Assembly (NCBI GenBank): GCA_029858145.1
Contig: JAOUFP010000099.1
Span: forward strand, 1 to 8,353
Reading direction: 5' to 3'
Length of the DNA stretch: 8,353 nucleotides
Origin: Nitrospirota bacterium
GTDB lineage: Bacteria; Nitrospirota; Thermodesulfovibrionia; Thermodesulfovibrionales; UBA6898
Made by a program: the position numbers and the translations under genes. This document shows, one piece after another, positions 1-5,175 of the stretch. The notes under the pieces are model-generated. The model saw only the letters and a list, made by a program, of their open reading frames with translations, was not told the DNA's origin and did not search any database. Numbering within the stretch: the first letter of the stretch is position 1; each line of letters starts with the position of its first letter.

Positions 1-60
1 CTGGCTTCCTTTAATTCCCATGGAAAGGAACTTCTCAGTGCTGATATTAAAGCTGCCTAA
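1..60 (+). CDS. C-terminal tail of an ORF entering from the left edge, possibly a transposase
   Basis: Frame 1 reads 19 residues ending ...GKELLSADIKAA and a TAA stop at 58-60. The rest of the gene lies outside the window, so the product cannot be identified from these residues. The ORF ends 16 bases before a pair of direct repeats that look like an insertion sequence terminus. This makes a transposase or IS helper protein the most likely identity by position only. No domain or catalytic residue is visible. It could instead be the end of an unrelated gene, or a chance open stretch. Confidence 0.35.
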   Translation: MASFNSHGKELLSADIKAA

Positions 61-76
61 AATCTAATAGCTGCAG

Positions 77-127
77 ACCGGACAGTTTATGTGCTCCATA
101 ACCGGACAAATCTATTTGTTGACAACA
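77..127. mobile_element. Probable insertion sequence end with paired ACCGGACA repeats
   Basis: The octamer ACCGGACA occurs at 77-84 and again at 101-108, 24 bp apart, followed by TTGTTGACAACA at 116-127. Read from the other strand the segment begins TGTTGTCAACAA and carries two TGTCCGGT repeats. This arrangement, a TG...CA terminus with internal repeated protein-binding sites, is typical of several IS families, notably IS21-like elements. It lies directly downstream of a truncated + strand ORF and ends 8 bp from the stop codon of the DUF456 gene. The opposite terminus is outside the window, so the family and exact boundary are inferred. Confidence 0.45.
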
Positions 128-134
128 GTCTTCT

Positions 135-614
135 TTATGTTATCGCGCTGATGAAATGATAGGCCATCATGAGGGAGAGAACGACCTTGATCGAGGTTCC
201 GGCAAGGAATCCGACGAAAGAGCCGAATGCCGACCTGAAGGCCTGCGGGACCCTTTTCCCGGAGAGGAGCTCGCCGAGAAACGCGCCGGATATCGGCCCG
301 ATGATGATCCCAAGAGGCGTAAAGAGGAGAAGACCTGCCAACAGGCCGAGGGCACTTCCCCATACACCGTACGAGCTGCCCCTGAACCTCTTCGTGCCGT
401 AGACAGGAATGATGCTGTCCAGGACTACAACCAGAATCGTCAGGACTGCATAGACAAGGAGAAACCTGGTTGAAAACGGGCGAATGGCGCCAAGCTGCAG
501 GAGAAGGAGCCCCAGATAGCTTACCGGAGGGCCCGGGACAAAGGGCGCGACGCTTCCGATTATGCCGGCTGTCATGCATATGCCTCCCAGTATAATGAGC
601 AGTGTATCGATCAT
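135..614 (-). CDS. DUF456 family integral membrane protein
   Basis: This 159-residue protein is almost entirely hydrophobic, with segments at about residues 4-26, 28-42, 49-70, 84-113 and 126-152. Early Pro/Gly motifs (APFVPGPPVSYLG) and the glycine-rich stretch LGIIIGPISGAFLGEL match the DUF456 family of small inner-membrane proteins. The length is normal for the family, and no biochemical function is established. The ATG at 614 is preceded by an AAAGGAAAG ribosome-binding sequence at suitable distance. The stop at 135-137 is 8 bp from the probable IS end, but the C-terminus appears complete, so the insertion seems to have missed the coding region. The gene is separated from YceI by about 170 bp in which I see no further gene. 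Confidence 0.85.
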   Translation of the reverse strand: MIDTLLIILGGICMTAGIIGSVAPFVPGPPVSYLGLLLLQLGAIRPFSTRFLLVYAVLTILVVVLDSIIPVYGTKRFRGSSYGVWGSALGLLAGLLLFTPLGIIIGPISGAFLGELLSGKRVPQAFRSAFGSFVGFLAGTSIKVVLSLMMAYHFISAIT

Positions 615-786
615 TCTTTCCTTTTATCCATGATAGCAGATCAGCGCCGGTGCATGGCCGTGACTATTGAGCAGGGCAAAACGACTTCGACAGGCAGACG
701 AGAAGGCACAGTGATTTTTTTTCGGAGGGGGATCACGATTATCTCTTATATCACAGGGCAGATTTTTCGGTTATCTCCCCGCTGCC

Positions 787-1320
787 TTATTCAGAGACCC
801 TATCTGCCTCCAGGTCGATGAAAAGACGGACTTCTTTTCCGATCATGATTCCGCCGCCTTCCATCGGCTGGTTCCACGTTATTCCGAAGTCCTCGCGATT
901 GAGCGTTGCCGATGTCGTAAACCCCATGGATACCCCGTCTCCAAAGGGGTCCCTGACCGGGCCTGCAAATTCAGCCTCCATGGTTATCCGCCGGGTGAGG
1001 CCGTGGATCGTTACGTCGCCGGTCACCCGGGCGTGACCTCCTTCAACTGACTCGATGCTTGTGCTCCTGAAAGTAATCACGGGATACGTGTTCACATCAA
1101 GAAAATCCGGACTGCGGAGGTGGTCATCACGTTTCTGGATTCCTGTAACGATACTTCCGGCATCGATGACAATGTCAACCGAGGCATTCCTGATATCTTC
1201 CGGATCATAAAGAATGGTACCGGTTATCCTGTTGAACTGGCCGCGCACATTCGCAATCATCATGTGGCGAATGGAAAATGCCGCCACCGAATGATCTGAA
1301 TCTACAATCCACTTTGCCAT
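787..1320 (-). CDS. YceI family lipocalin-like isoprenoid-binding protein
   Basis: The 177 residues match the YceI family: N-terminal KWIVDSDHSVAAFSIRHMMIANVRGQF, then the alternating strands of a beta-barrel. The conserved 'R.DDHLRSPDFLDVNTYPVITF' and 'VTGDVTIHGLTRRI' blocks follow, then 'NREDFGITWN' near the end. Family members bind long isoprenoid chains such as polyprenyl quinones in a lipocalin-type barrel. Many are periplasmic, but this one has no signal peptide and should stay in the cytoplasm. The ATG at 1320 follows a strong GGAGGAGGGG sequence. A candidate sigma-70 promoter at 1376-1404 suggests it can be transcribed independently of the radical SAM gene, which ends about 100 bp upstream. 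Confidence 0.92.
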   Translation of the reverse strand: MAKWIVDSDHSVAAFSIRHMMIANVRGQFNRITGTILYDPEDIRNASVDIVIDAGSIVTGIQKRDDHLRSPDFLDVNTYPVITFRSTSIESVEGGHARVTGDVTIHGLTRRITMEAEFAGPVRDPFGDGVSMGFTTSATLNREDFGITWNQPMEGGGIMIGKEVRLFIDLEADRVSE

Positions 1321-1375
1321 CGCACCCCTCCTCCCGCAGCTTTACAACACTTTTATTTGAGACGCTCTCTGAAAA

Positions 1376-1404
1376 ATGTTACCGTAAAAATTGTAATCAC
1401 TCAA
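1376..1404 (-). promoter_or_regulatory. Candidate sigma-70 promoter for YceI
   Basis: On the - strand, TTGAGT (1399-1404) and TAACAT (1376-1381) are separated by exactly 17 bp. Each matches four of six consensus positions. The predicted start of transcription lies about 50 bases upstream of the YceI ATG, in the gap after the radical SAM stop codon. Confidence 0.4.
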
Positions 1405-1421
1405 GTCAGCCGGGTCTGCTG

Positions 1422-2492
1422 TTATGCTTTCTGCCCGTGATGATCTGCATGCTCCAGAAAACATTGCGGGTCTTCCGCGAGATAGTCTGCTCTGCCGAGT
1501 GCGCACGCATGAGCATATGCTATCGCCCTGCAACCCCTGCAGGCAGACCATCTGTCGCATCTGCCGCATTTGCCCGTATAGCGGGACTTATCCCTCAACG
1601 CGCCCAATACTCCTGACGTTGCCCAGATCTCCCTCAGGGAATCTCTTCTCACATTGCCTGCGGGAACGGGCATTCTCCTGCAGGGGGTGACGGTCCCGTC
1701 AGGCAGAATCGTCAGCCCTGAGACTCCCGCCGCGCAGCCGCCCGACGGCATCTTTTCATCACTTTCCTCAAAAACAGGCCTTCTCATCATCGACGCAACA
1801 GGATCTCCGGTGACAATCTGAAGGCCGGGGGCTCGCAAAGAAAAAATTTCGGTGTAGATATCTTTCAGGGCCGCATTATTCAGCATCCTGTCAAGCAATC
1901 CTTCTCCCCTTCCCGAGGGCACGAGGCGTGAAAAGCCCACCCTCTGAACACCGAGCGAAGTGGCCAGTTCAATCACATCCCTGAAATGGGGGGCATTGAT
2001 ATCAGAAAGGGTTGTATTGAGGGTTACTTCTATGCCGGCATCGAGGAGATTTTGCACCCCTTTTATCGAAGACGCCATGCTGCCTGCGCCCCGGATGGAA
2101 TCGTGAATATGCTCCGGCCCCTCGATGCTTATCTGAACCCCTTTTACACCAAGCCCTGCAATTGTGTCAGCCTTCTTCCGGCTAATGAGGGTCCCGTTGG
2201 AAAGGAGGTAGGTGTCAAATCCTTTCTCCCTGAGTTCCTCCAGTACCGGAAAGATATCACGCATGAGGAACGGCTCGCCGCCGGTGACATTGAAGCTGGG
2301 AGAGAAGGCAATATCATAGTTTTCAGACCAGGCCTTCAGCATATCCGAGACTTCGGCTGCCATTGCCTTTATCTCGGGCAGCGACATCTCATCAGACACT
2401 CGGCCGGTTTGATAACAGTGCGTGCACCTGAGGTTGCACCGCTCGGTGAGGTGCAGCTGGACAAAAAATTCAAAGGCATTGCTTATGGACAT
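1422..2492 (-). CDS. Radical SAM/SPASM enzyme, probable peptide maturase
   Basis: The 356-residue protein has the radical SAM cluster motif C19-x3-C23-x2-C26 (ERCNLRCTHCYQ). It also has the SAM-binding GGE motif at 71-73, SNGT at 98-101, and a TIM-barrel core up to about residue 230. The C-terminal part carries a SPASM-type auxiliary cluster region: C253, the 'LPDGTVTPC' motif ending at C271, then C309-x2-C312-x5-C318-x2-C321, C330 and C344. This is the architecture of PqqE, AlbA, anaerobic sulfatase activators and radical SAM peptide maturases. I chose ATG 2492 because AGGGAG precedes it at 5-base spacing and the protein then begins directly before the first beta strand. The upstream in-frame extension to 2594 is basic and unlike the family. 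A short peptide gene lies upstream on the same strand, so a maturase role is inferred. Other SPASM enzymes, such as heme-modifying types, remain possible. Confidence 0.9.
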   Translation of the reverse strand: MSISNAFEFFVQLHLTERCNLRCTHCYQTGRVSDEMSLPEIKAMAAEVSDMLKAWSENYDIAFSPSFNVTGGEPFLMRDIFPVLEELREKGFDTYLLSNGTLISRKKADTIAGLGVKGVQISIEGPEHIHDSIRGAGSMASSIKGVQNLLDAGIEVTLNTTLSDINAPHFRDVIELATSLGVQRVGFSRLVPSGRGEGLLDRMLNNAALKDIYTEIFSLRAPGLQIVTGDPVASMMRRPVFEESDEKMPSGGCAAGVSGLTILPDGTVTPCRRMPVPAGNVRRDSLREIWATSGVLGALRDKSRYTGKCGRCDRWSACRGCRAIAYAHACALGRADYLAEDPQCFLEHADHHGQKA

Positions 2493-2753
2493 TCCAGCTC
2501 CCTGAGGATGAAAATATGTGATGCTTCCCATGAACCCTGCGATTGACTCCGGTAAACACAGGTATGTGCGCGGAAAAAGCCTTCGTCGCAGCACCTTTGT
2601 AAGACCTCCGATATCTGCAGGAACTTCACGTTTTCAGGCGAACGGCCTGATTTCAACAGCAGCCAAAGTCTGCCTTGTGAAAGTTTTTTATGCGCGTATG
2701 CCTGTCATGACTGGCTGATAACCGCATTTTTCGGGTCAACTCAAAGCTCCGGG

Positions 2754-2809
2754 AAAAAACAGCAGATATGCCGCGCACCAGCAAAAAGTGAGGCGCGGCG
2801 TATCCGCCT
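2754..2809 (-). terminator. Possible attenuator with alternative hairpins after the short peptide gene
   Basis: On the - strand, AGGCG (2805-2809) can pair with CGCCT (2791-2795), with T5 at 2783-2787 shortly after, like a weak intrinsic terminator. Alternatively GCCGCGC (2793-2799) pairs with GCGCGGC (2770-2776), and a T6 run lies at 2754-2759. The two structures share bases and cannot form together. A leaky terminator here would give more peptide mRNA than enzyme mRNA, which is common in precursor/maturase operons. This is inference from pairing by eye. Confidence 0.3.
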
Positions 2810-2817
2810 TTTCTCTT

Positions 2818-2836
2818 TGTTGCCTGACCGGCAACA
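2818..2836 (-). promoter_or_regulatory. SECIS-like hairpin with GGUCA apical loop
   Basis: The transcript contains TGTTGCC, loop GGTCA, then GGCAACA: a perfect 7-bp stem with a 5-base loop. A GGU loop closed by a short stem is the core of the bacterial SECIS bound by SelB, for example in E. coli fdhF, whose loop contains GGUCU. The loop lies 25 bases after the first in-frame UGA and 16 bases after the second, both within the usual distance. It lies only 7 bases after the third, which is too close. No U-run follows, so it does not fit an intrinsic terminator. Confidence 0.5.
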
Positions 2837-2959
2837 TCAGCTCTTTCAGCCCTTTCACTTGTGGCATACCTTGCCGGGTTTTCCCTTTGCCGCCTTTTTA
2901 AGGTCATCCCAGAAAGCAGCCTCTTGTGCAAGGGCCTCTTTGGTGAGCGCCTTCTTCAT
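2837..2959 (-). CDS. Short basic peptide with in-frame UGA codons, candidate selenopeptide precursor
   Basis: ATG 2959 follows GGGGGGTGAGG and opens a 34-residue peptide, MKKALTKEALAQEAAFW... to ...GKPGKVCHK. Its first half should form a charged amphipathic helix (Lys/Glu/Ala with F16, W17), then a Gly/Pro/Lys tail and C32. In-frame UGA codons follow at 2855-2857, 2846-2848 and 2837-2839, giving C-H-K-U-K-G-U-K-S-U-C-C if read as selenocysteine. The SECIS-like hairpin begins directly after the third, so I set the end at that codon as the likely stop. This gives a 40-residue product with Sec at 35 and 38. Alternatives are an ordinary stop at 2855 (34 aa), one Sec and a stop at 2846, or readthrough to UGA 2741-2743. 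A promoter upstream and a SPASM maturase downstream suggest a modified-peptide precursor, as in published selenobiotic-type systems. I do not recognise the peptide family. Confidence 0.55.
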
Positions 2960-3020
2960 CCCTCACCCCCCCTTTCTTTCCATGGACTTGCTGCCGTGCA
3001 CAGACACAATCTACAGTTCC

Positions 3021-3048
3021 ATCATAACAGCTGCCGGAGATTTGTCAA
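3021..3048 (-). promoter_or_regulatory. Near-consensus sigma-70 promoter for the peptide/radical SAM operon
   Basis: On the - strand TTGACA (3043-3048) is a perfect -35 hexamer and TATGAT (3021-3026) is a five-of-six -10 hexamer, with 16 bp between them. Transcription would begin near 3014, about 55 bases before the short peptide ATG. It is the best promoter match I found in the window, and supports the short ORF being expressed as the first gene of the transcript. Confidence 0.65.
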
Positions 3049-3419
3049 ACTGAGGTAAAAACCGCGGTTGGCATGGATGGGTTGAGCGACTTCATCCCCT
3101 CTCCGCTCCTTTCCCGGCGAAAGTCAGCTTTGCCAGCTGCGTGATACAGGGTGAATAACTGAAGATTTACTAATTCACATTATCTATGAAAAAGTTGTAT
3201 TTCAAAGGCAGGAGAAGACATTGACGCTCATTCCCGCTTTGTTCTGGGGCATTTTCCTCCTGATATTCATATAACCAGCCTGTCGGACTATCGGAAAATG
3301 AAACCGCTCTCAATGCCTTTTTCCTGCCTTGCTGTTTGATTGCCACCAGAAAGATTCATGAATAATCCATGCTAATGGAATCAATTGCCCAATTTTGCGG
3401 GCATTGCGTGACAGCAGTC
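3049..3419. other. Intergenic region between the THEP1 gene and the peptide operon promoter
   Basis: No conventional gene is visible in these 371 bases. The 10-bp perfect palindrome AACCGCGGTT lies at 3060-3069, 11 bp upstream of the -35 hexamer of the peptide promoter, and could be an operator. A 17-codon hydrophobic reading frame at 3221-3274 (+ strand) with AGGAG at suitable distance is described as a finding only. I did not see a convincing terminator behind the THEP1 stop codon. Confidence 0.5.
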
Positions 3420-3965
3420 CTATCCGGAATCCGGCTGCTGCCGAAGGATTTCCGAAATCTTCTCAAGGATCATATCAGGAAGGGCATCCCTGTTTTCCCG
3501 GGTCACCTCATGAATCTCGATGTCATCCCTGTTTTTTATCCCAAGGATGAAATCGTCTCCACCAAAGGTGATCGTGCCGACGACGATGTTCGGAGAATCG
3601 AGGGCTTTCACCGCGGCCTTCCTGAAGACTTCGGAAAAGCATTCCATCTTGCCTATCTCATCAAGGATGATTACATTGCTTTCCGCCGGGGCTATCGCCG
3701 GCACAGCGATCGCCTCGATGTTTTCGATGCTCACCCCATACCTCCGTATATGAAAATCGGACTGAATGTCCTGATGGCCGAGATAGCCGTTCTTTCCGTC
3801 GAGCGTCTTCATCAGGAAGCCCACCCGCCTGCCGCCAACGCGCTCTTCCTCGGTATAAAAACCTGTTGCGGCAAGCTTCAGCGCGGCGATCACTTTTTTT
3901 ATGACCGTGGTCTTTCCTGATGAGGGAGCACCGGTGAGAAAGATGTTTTTCTTAAGAGGCACCAT
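3420..3965 (-). CDS. THEP1-like nucleoside-triphosphatase
   Basis: The 181-residue P-loop protein has Walker A G12-APSSGKTT-20 and Walker B VIILDEIGKME at about 98-108. It also has the family-specific GFYTEE and GGRRVGF blocks near residues 35-50. These match the THEP1 (NTPase_1) family, which hydrolyses ATP, GTP and other NTPs slowly and may act on nucleotides or RNA. Its cellular role is unsettled. The length is typical. I prefer ATG 3965, but TTG 3974 in the same frame would add three residues; neither has a strong ribosome-binding sequence, so translation may be coupled to the upstream gene. The Yip1 gene ends about 50 bp upstream on the same strand, so the two probably share a transcript. 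Confidence 0.9.
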   Translation of the reverse strand: MVPLKKNIFLTGAPSSGKTTVIKKVIAALKLAATGFYTEEERVGGRRVGFLMKTLDGKNGYLGHQDIQSDFHIRRYGVSIENIEAIAVPAIAPAESNVIILDEIGKMECFSEVFRKAAVKALDSPNIVVGTITFGGDDFILGIKNRDDIEIHEVTRENRDALPDMILEKISEILRQQPDSG

Positions 3966-4014
3966 AATTATCAATGAAGCTTATAAGATCCATAAAAACT
4001 CACGGGGAATACTC

Positions 4015-4551
4015 TCAAAATGTCTTTGCCGCCGCACCGAAGAAGAAAAAGATGACGACCATGGAAACAGTCAGCTGGATGAGCCAGCCGACCACGCAGA
4101 CCCATATGGCTTTCAGCGTACTCGAATAATCGAGCGCCTGCCGCACCGCGATCACCATAGCCGCAAGCATCCAGAGGGCAGCGATCAGCGATACTATTTT
4201 ATGCAGCCCGGGGATGATTCCGAACGCGCGTATAATCCCGGGGGAACTTGCAAAGCCGATCGTCCTGAGCAGCTCTCCGTAGTCGGCCTTTGTCTGGGGA
4301 CCCGGCAGTATCTTTGCGCCGATCAAATAGATGAGAAATGACCAGACACCCCACCCGAGCAGTGCCGCAGCAGCGGTGACAGCGAACCAGCCGATGCCAC
4401 CCCTTCCCGCGTTGCCCACACCCTCCGCGATACTCGACAGCACGACAACGGAGAGCGCCTGGCCCATCGCTGTCTTGTCGGCCTCGACCTCCTCATACAC
4501 GGCAGGTTCGAGTCTGGAGGCACGGATCATGCGGTCGATGAAAACATTCAT
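4015..4551 (-). CDS. Yip1-domain integral membrane protein
   Basis: The 178-residue protein begins with a short cytoplasmic stretch (MNVFIDRMIRASRLEPAVYEEVEAD), typical of bacterial Yip1-domain proteins. Hydrophobic segments follow at about 30-45, 53-82, 95-115, 119-140 and 145-174. Motifs such as 'YGELLRTIGFASSPGI' in the middle are characteristic of the family. In eukaryotes Yip1 proteins interact with Rab GTPases, but no function is established for bacterial members. ATG 4551 follows a perfect AGGAGG at 5-base spacing. The THEP1-like gene follows on the same strand, and a candidate promoter lies at 4589-4617. Confidence 0.85.
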   Translation of the reverse strand: MNVFIDRMIRASRLEPAVYEEVEADKTAMGQALSVVVLSSIAEGVGNAGRGGIGWFAVTAAAALLGWGVWSFLIYLIGAKILPGPQTKADYGELLRTIGFASSPGIIRAFGIIPGLHKIVSLIAALWMLAAMVIAVRQALDYSSTLKAIWVCVVGWLIQLTVSMVVIFFFFGAAAKTF

Positions 4552-4588
4552 AGCTTCCTCCTGAATTACGGTTTCCGCTTCTTTCTAA

Positions 4589-4617
4589 ACCGTATCACAC
4601 CTTTCCCTTGAGCGCAA
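4589..4617 (-). promoter_or_regulatory. Candidate promoter for the Yip1-THEP1 operon
   Basis: On the - strand TTGCGC (4612-4617) and TACGGT (4589-4594) are separated by 17 bp. The -10 is preceded by TGA, an extended -10 arrangement. Both hexamers are imperfect. The position, about 40 bases upstream of the Yip1 start codon, is suitable. Confidence 0.35.
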
Positions 4618-4685
4618 AGCATTTTAAAGGGAGACAGGAAGCGCAATCCGCCCGCTCTGTGAATCTCCAGATGCAGGCGGCAGGG

Positions 4686-4702
4686 TGTCTCTGTCAGGGA
4701 CA
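4686..4702. promoter_or_regulatory. Interrupted palindrome in the divergent intergenic region
   Basis: TGTCTCTG-T-CAGGGACA forms a 17-bp near-perfect dyad with one mismatch per half. It lies between the divergent Yip1 and sigma 1.1 genes, roughly 70 bp upstream of the candidate Yip1 promoter and 100 bp upstream of the sigma 1.1 start codon. It could be an operator for either gene. No known consensus is recognised. Confidence 0.25.
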
Positions 4703-4801
4703 GGTATCGGCACGCTGACGCCGGAATGTGATCTGCATCATAGATATATTTTGTGGGATGGAATACGCTTATAGCGAAAAGACAACAGAGAGGAGGCCGA
4801 T

Positions 4802-5008
4802 ATGAAGAGAAAAGACGTTGAAAGTGCGGTGCTGGAATATGGGATAAAACGGGGGGTACTCACCTTCGATGAACTGTATGAGGCGTTTCCTGCCGACTAC
4901 TTTCCCCCTCAGGAAATGGAGCGTTTCCTGATGATCCTTGACGATCTGGGGGTGAAGGTCCTTGAACGTATCGAACGCAGGAGGAACAGGCAGCGCCAGG
5001 CGGCCTGA
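4802..5008 (+). CDS. Free-standing sigma-70 region 1.1 domain protein
   Basis: The 68-residue acidic-to-basic protein has the pattern of sigma-70 region 1.1: 'VLEYGIKRGVLTFDELYEAFPAD' followed by 'MERFLMILDDLGVKVLE'. In primary sigma factors this segment precedes regions 1.2-4 and blocks the DNA channel of RNA polymerase before promoter binding. Here it is followed only by a basic tail (RIERRRNRQRQAA) and a stop, with no other sigma regions in the window. It is therefore a complete small protein or a relic. ATG 4802 follows AGGAGG (4791-4796) at 5-base spacing, which argues for active expression. A role as an RNA polymerase modulator or DNA mimic is inference only. Confidence 0.75.
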   Translation: MKRKDVESAVLEYGIKRGVLTFDELYEAFPADYFPPQEMERFLMILDDLGVKVLERIERRRNRQRQAA

Positions 5009-5034
5009 ACAGACGCAGCGAATACCCTGAAAAC

Positions 5035-5077
5035 GGCGATGGTGAACTCTCCGGCTATAGAGGCTTTACCATCCGCC
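5035..5077 (+). repeat. Strong two-tier stem-loop after the sigma 1.1 gene
   Basis: GGCGATGGT (5035-5043) pairs with ACCATCCGCC (5068-5077) with one bulged base. Inside it, CTCT (5047-5050) pairs with AGAG (5059-5062) around an 8-base loop. No U-run follows directly, the nearest T-rich stretch being about 5 to 20 bases downstream, so it is a poor intrinsic terminator. It may stabilise the 3' end of the small gene's mRNA or regulate the DUF116 gene that starts 98 bases later. Confidence 0.4.
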
Positions 5078-5175
5078 ACCGCTCTTTAACCCGATTCTTT
5101 CCCCCGGCTTCTGCCGCAAGCCAAAATTCTCAAGTATACGCACAATGAGTTTTGCTCTTTTGCGCCTGAAATTTT

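Larger units (their letters stand above)
2493..2836 (-). other. Leader/intercistronic region between the short peptide gene and the radical SAM gene
   Basis: These roughly 340 bases hold a SECIS-like hairpin (2818-2836), GC-rich structures that could compete with one another (2754-2809) and the ribosome-binding site of the radical SAM gene. The frame of the short peptide continues through it with only UGA stops until a TAA at 2483-2485. A 92-codon frame at 2653-2931 has no ribosome-binding sequence and an arginine-rich composition, so I do not regard it as a gene. No other convincing ORF is visible. Confidence 0.5.

Noticed and set aside
1986..2546. 186-codon + strand frame
   Set aside because: It lies antisense to the radical SAM gene, whose motifs are unambiguous, and has no recognisable domain.
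2493..2594. 34-residue N-terminal extension of the radical SAM protein
   Set aside because: A strong ribosome-binding sequence and the expected first beta strand point to ATG 2492. The extension is arginine-rich and unlike family N-termini.
2818..2836. Intrinsic terminator for the short peptide gene
   Set aside because: The hairpin is perfect but is followed by AAGAGAAAAGG on the - strand and by CAGCTC on the + strand, with no U-run in either direction.
2653..2931. 92-codon - strand frame overlapping the short peptide gene and ending in Phe-Gly-Cys-Cys
   Set aside because: It begins with TTG and no ribosome-binding sequence, is arginine-rich without domain pattern, and is out of frame with the better-supported peptide ORF. 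A programmed frameshift into it at the first UGA was considered, but no slippery sequence is evident.
3369..3920. 183-codon + strand frame
   Set aside because: It is antisense to the THEP1-like NTPase, which carries clear Walker motifs. The frame is a codon-bias shadow.
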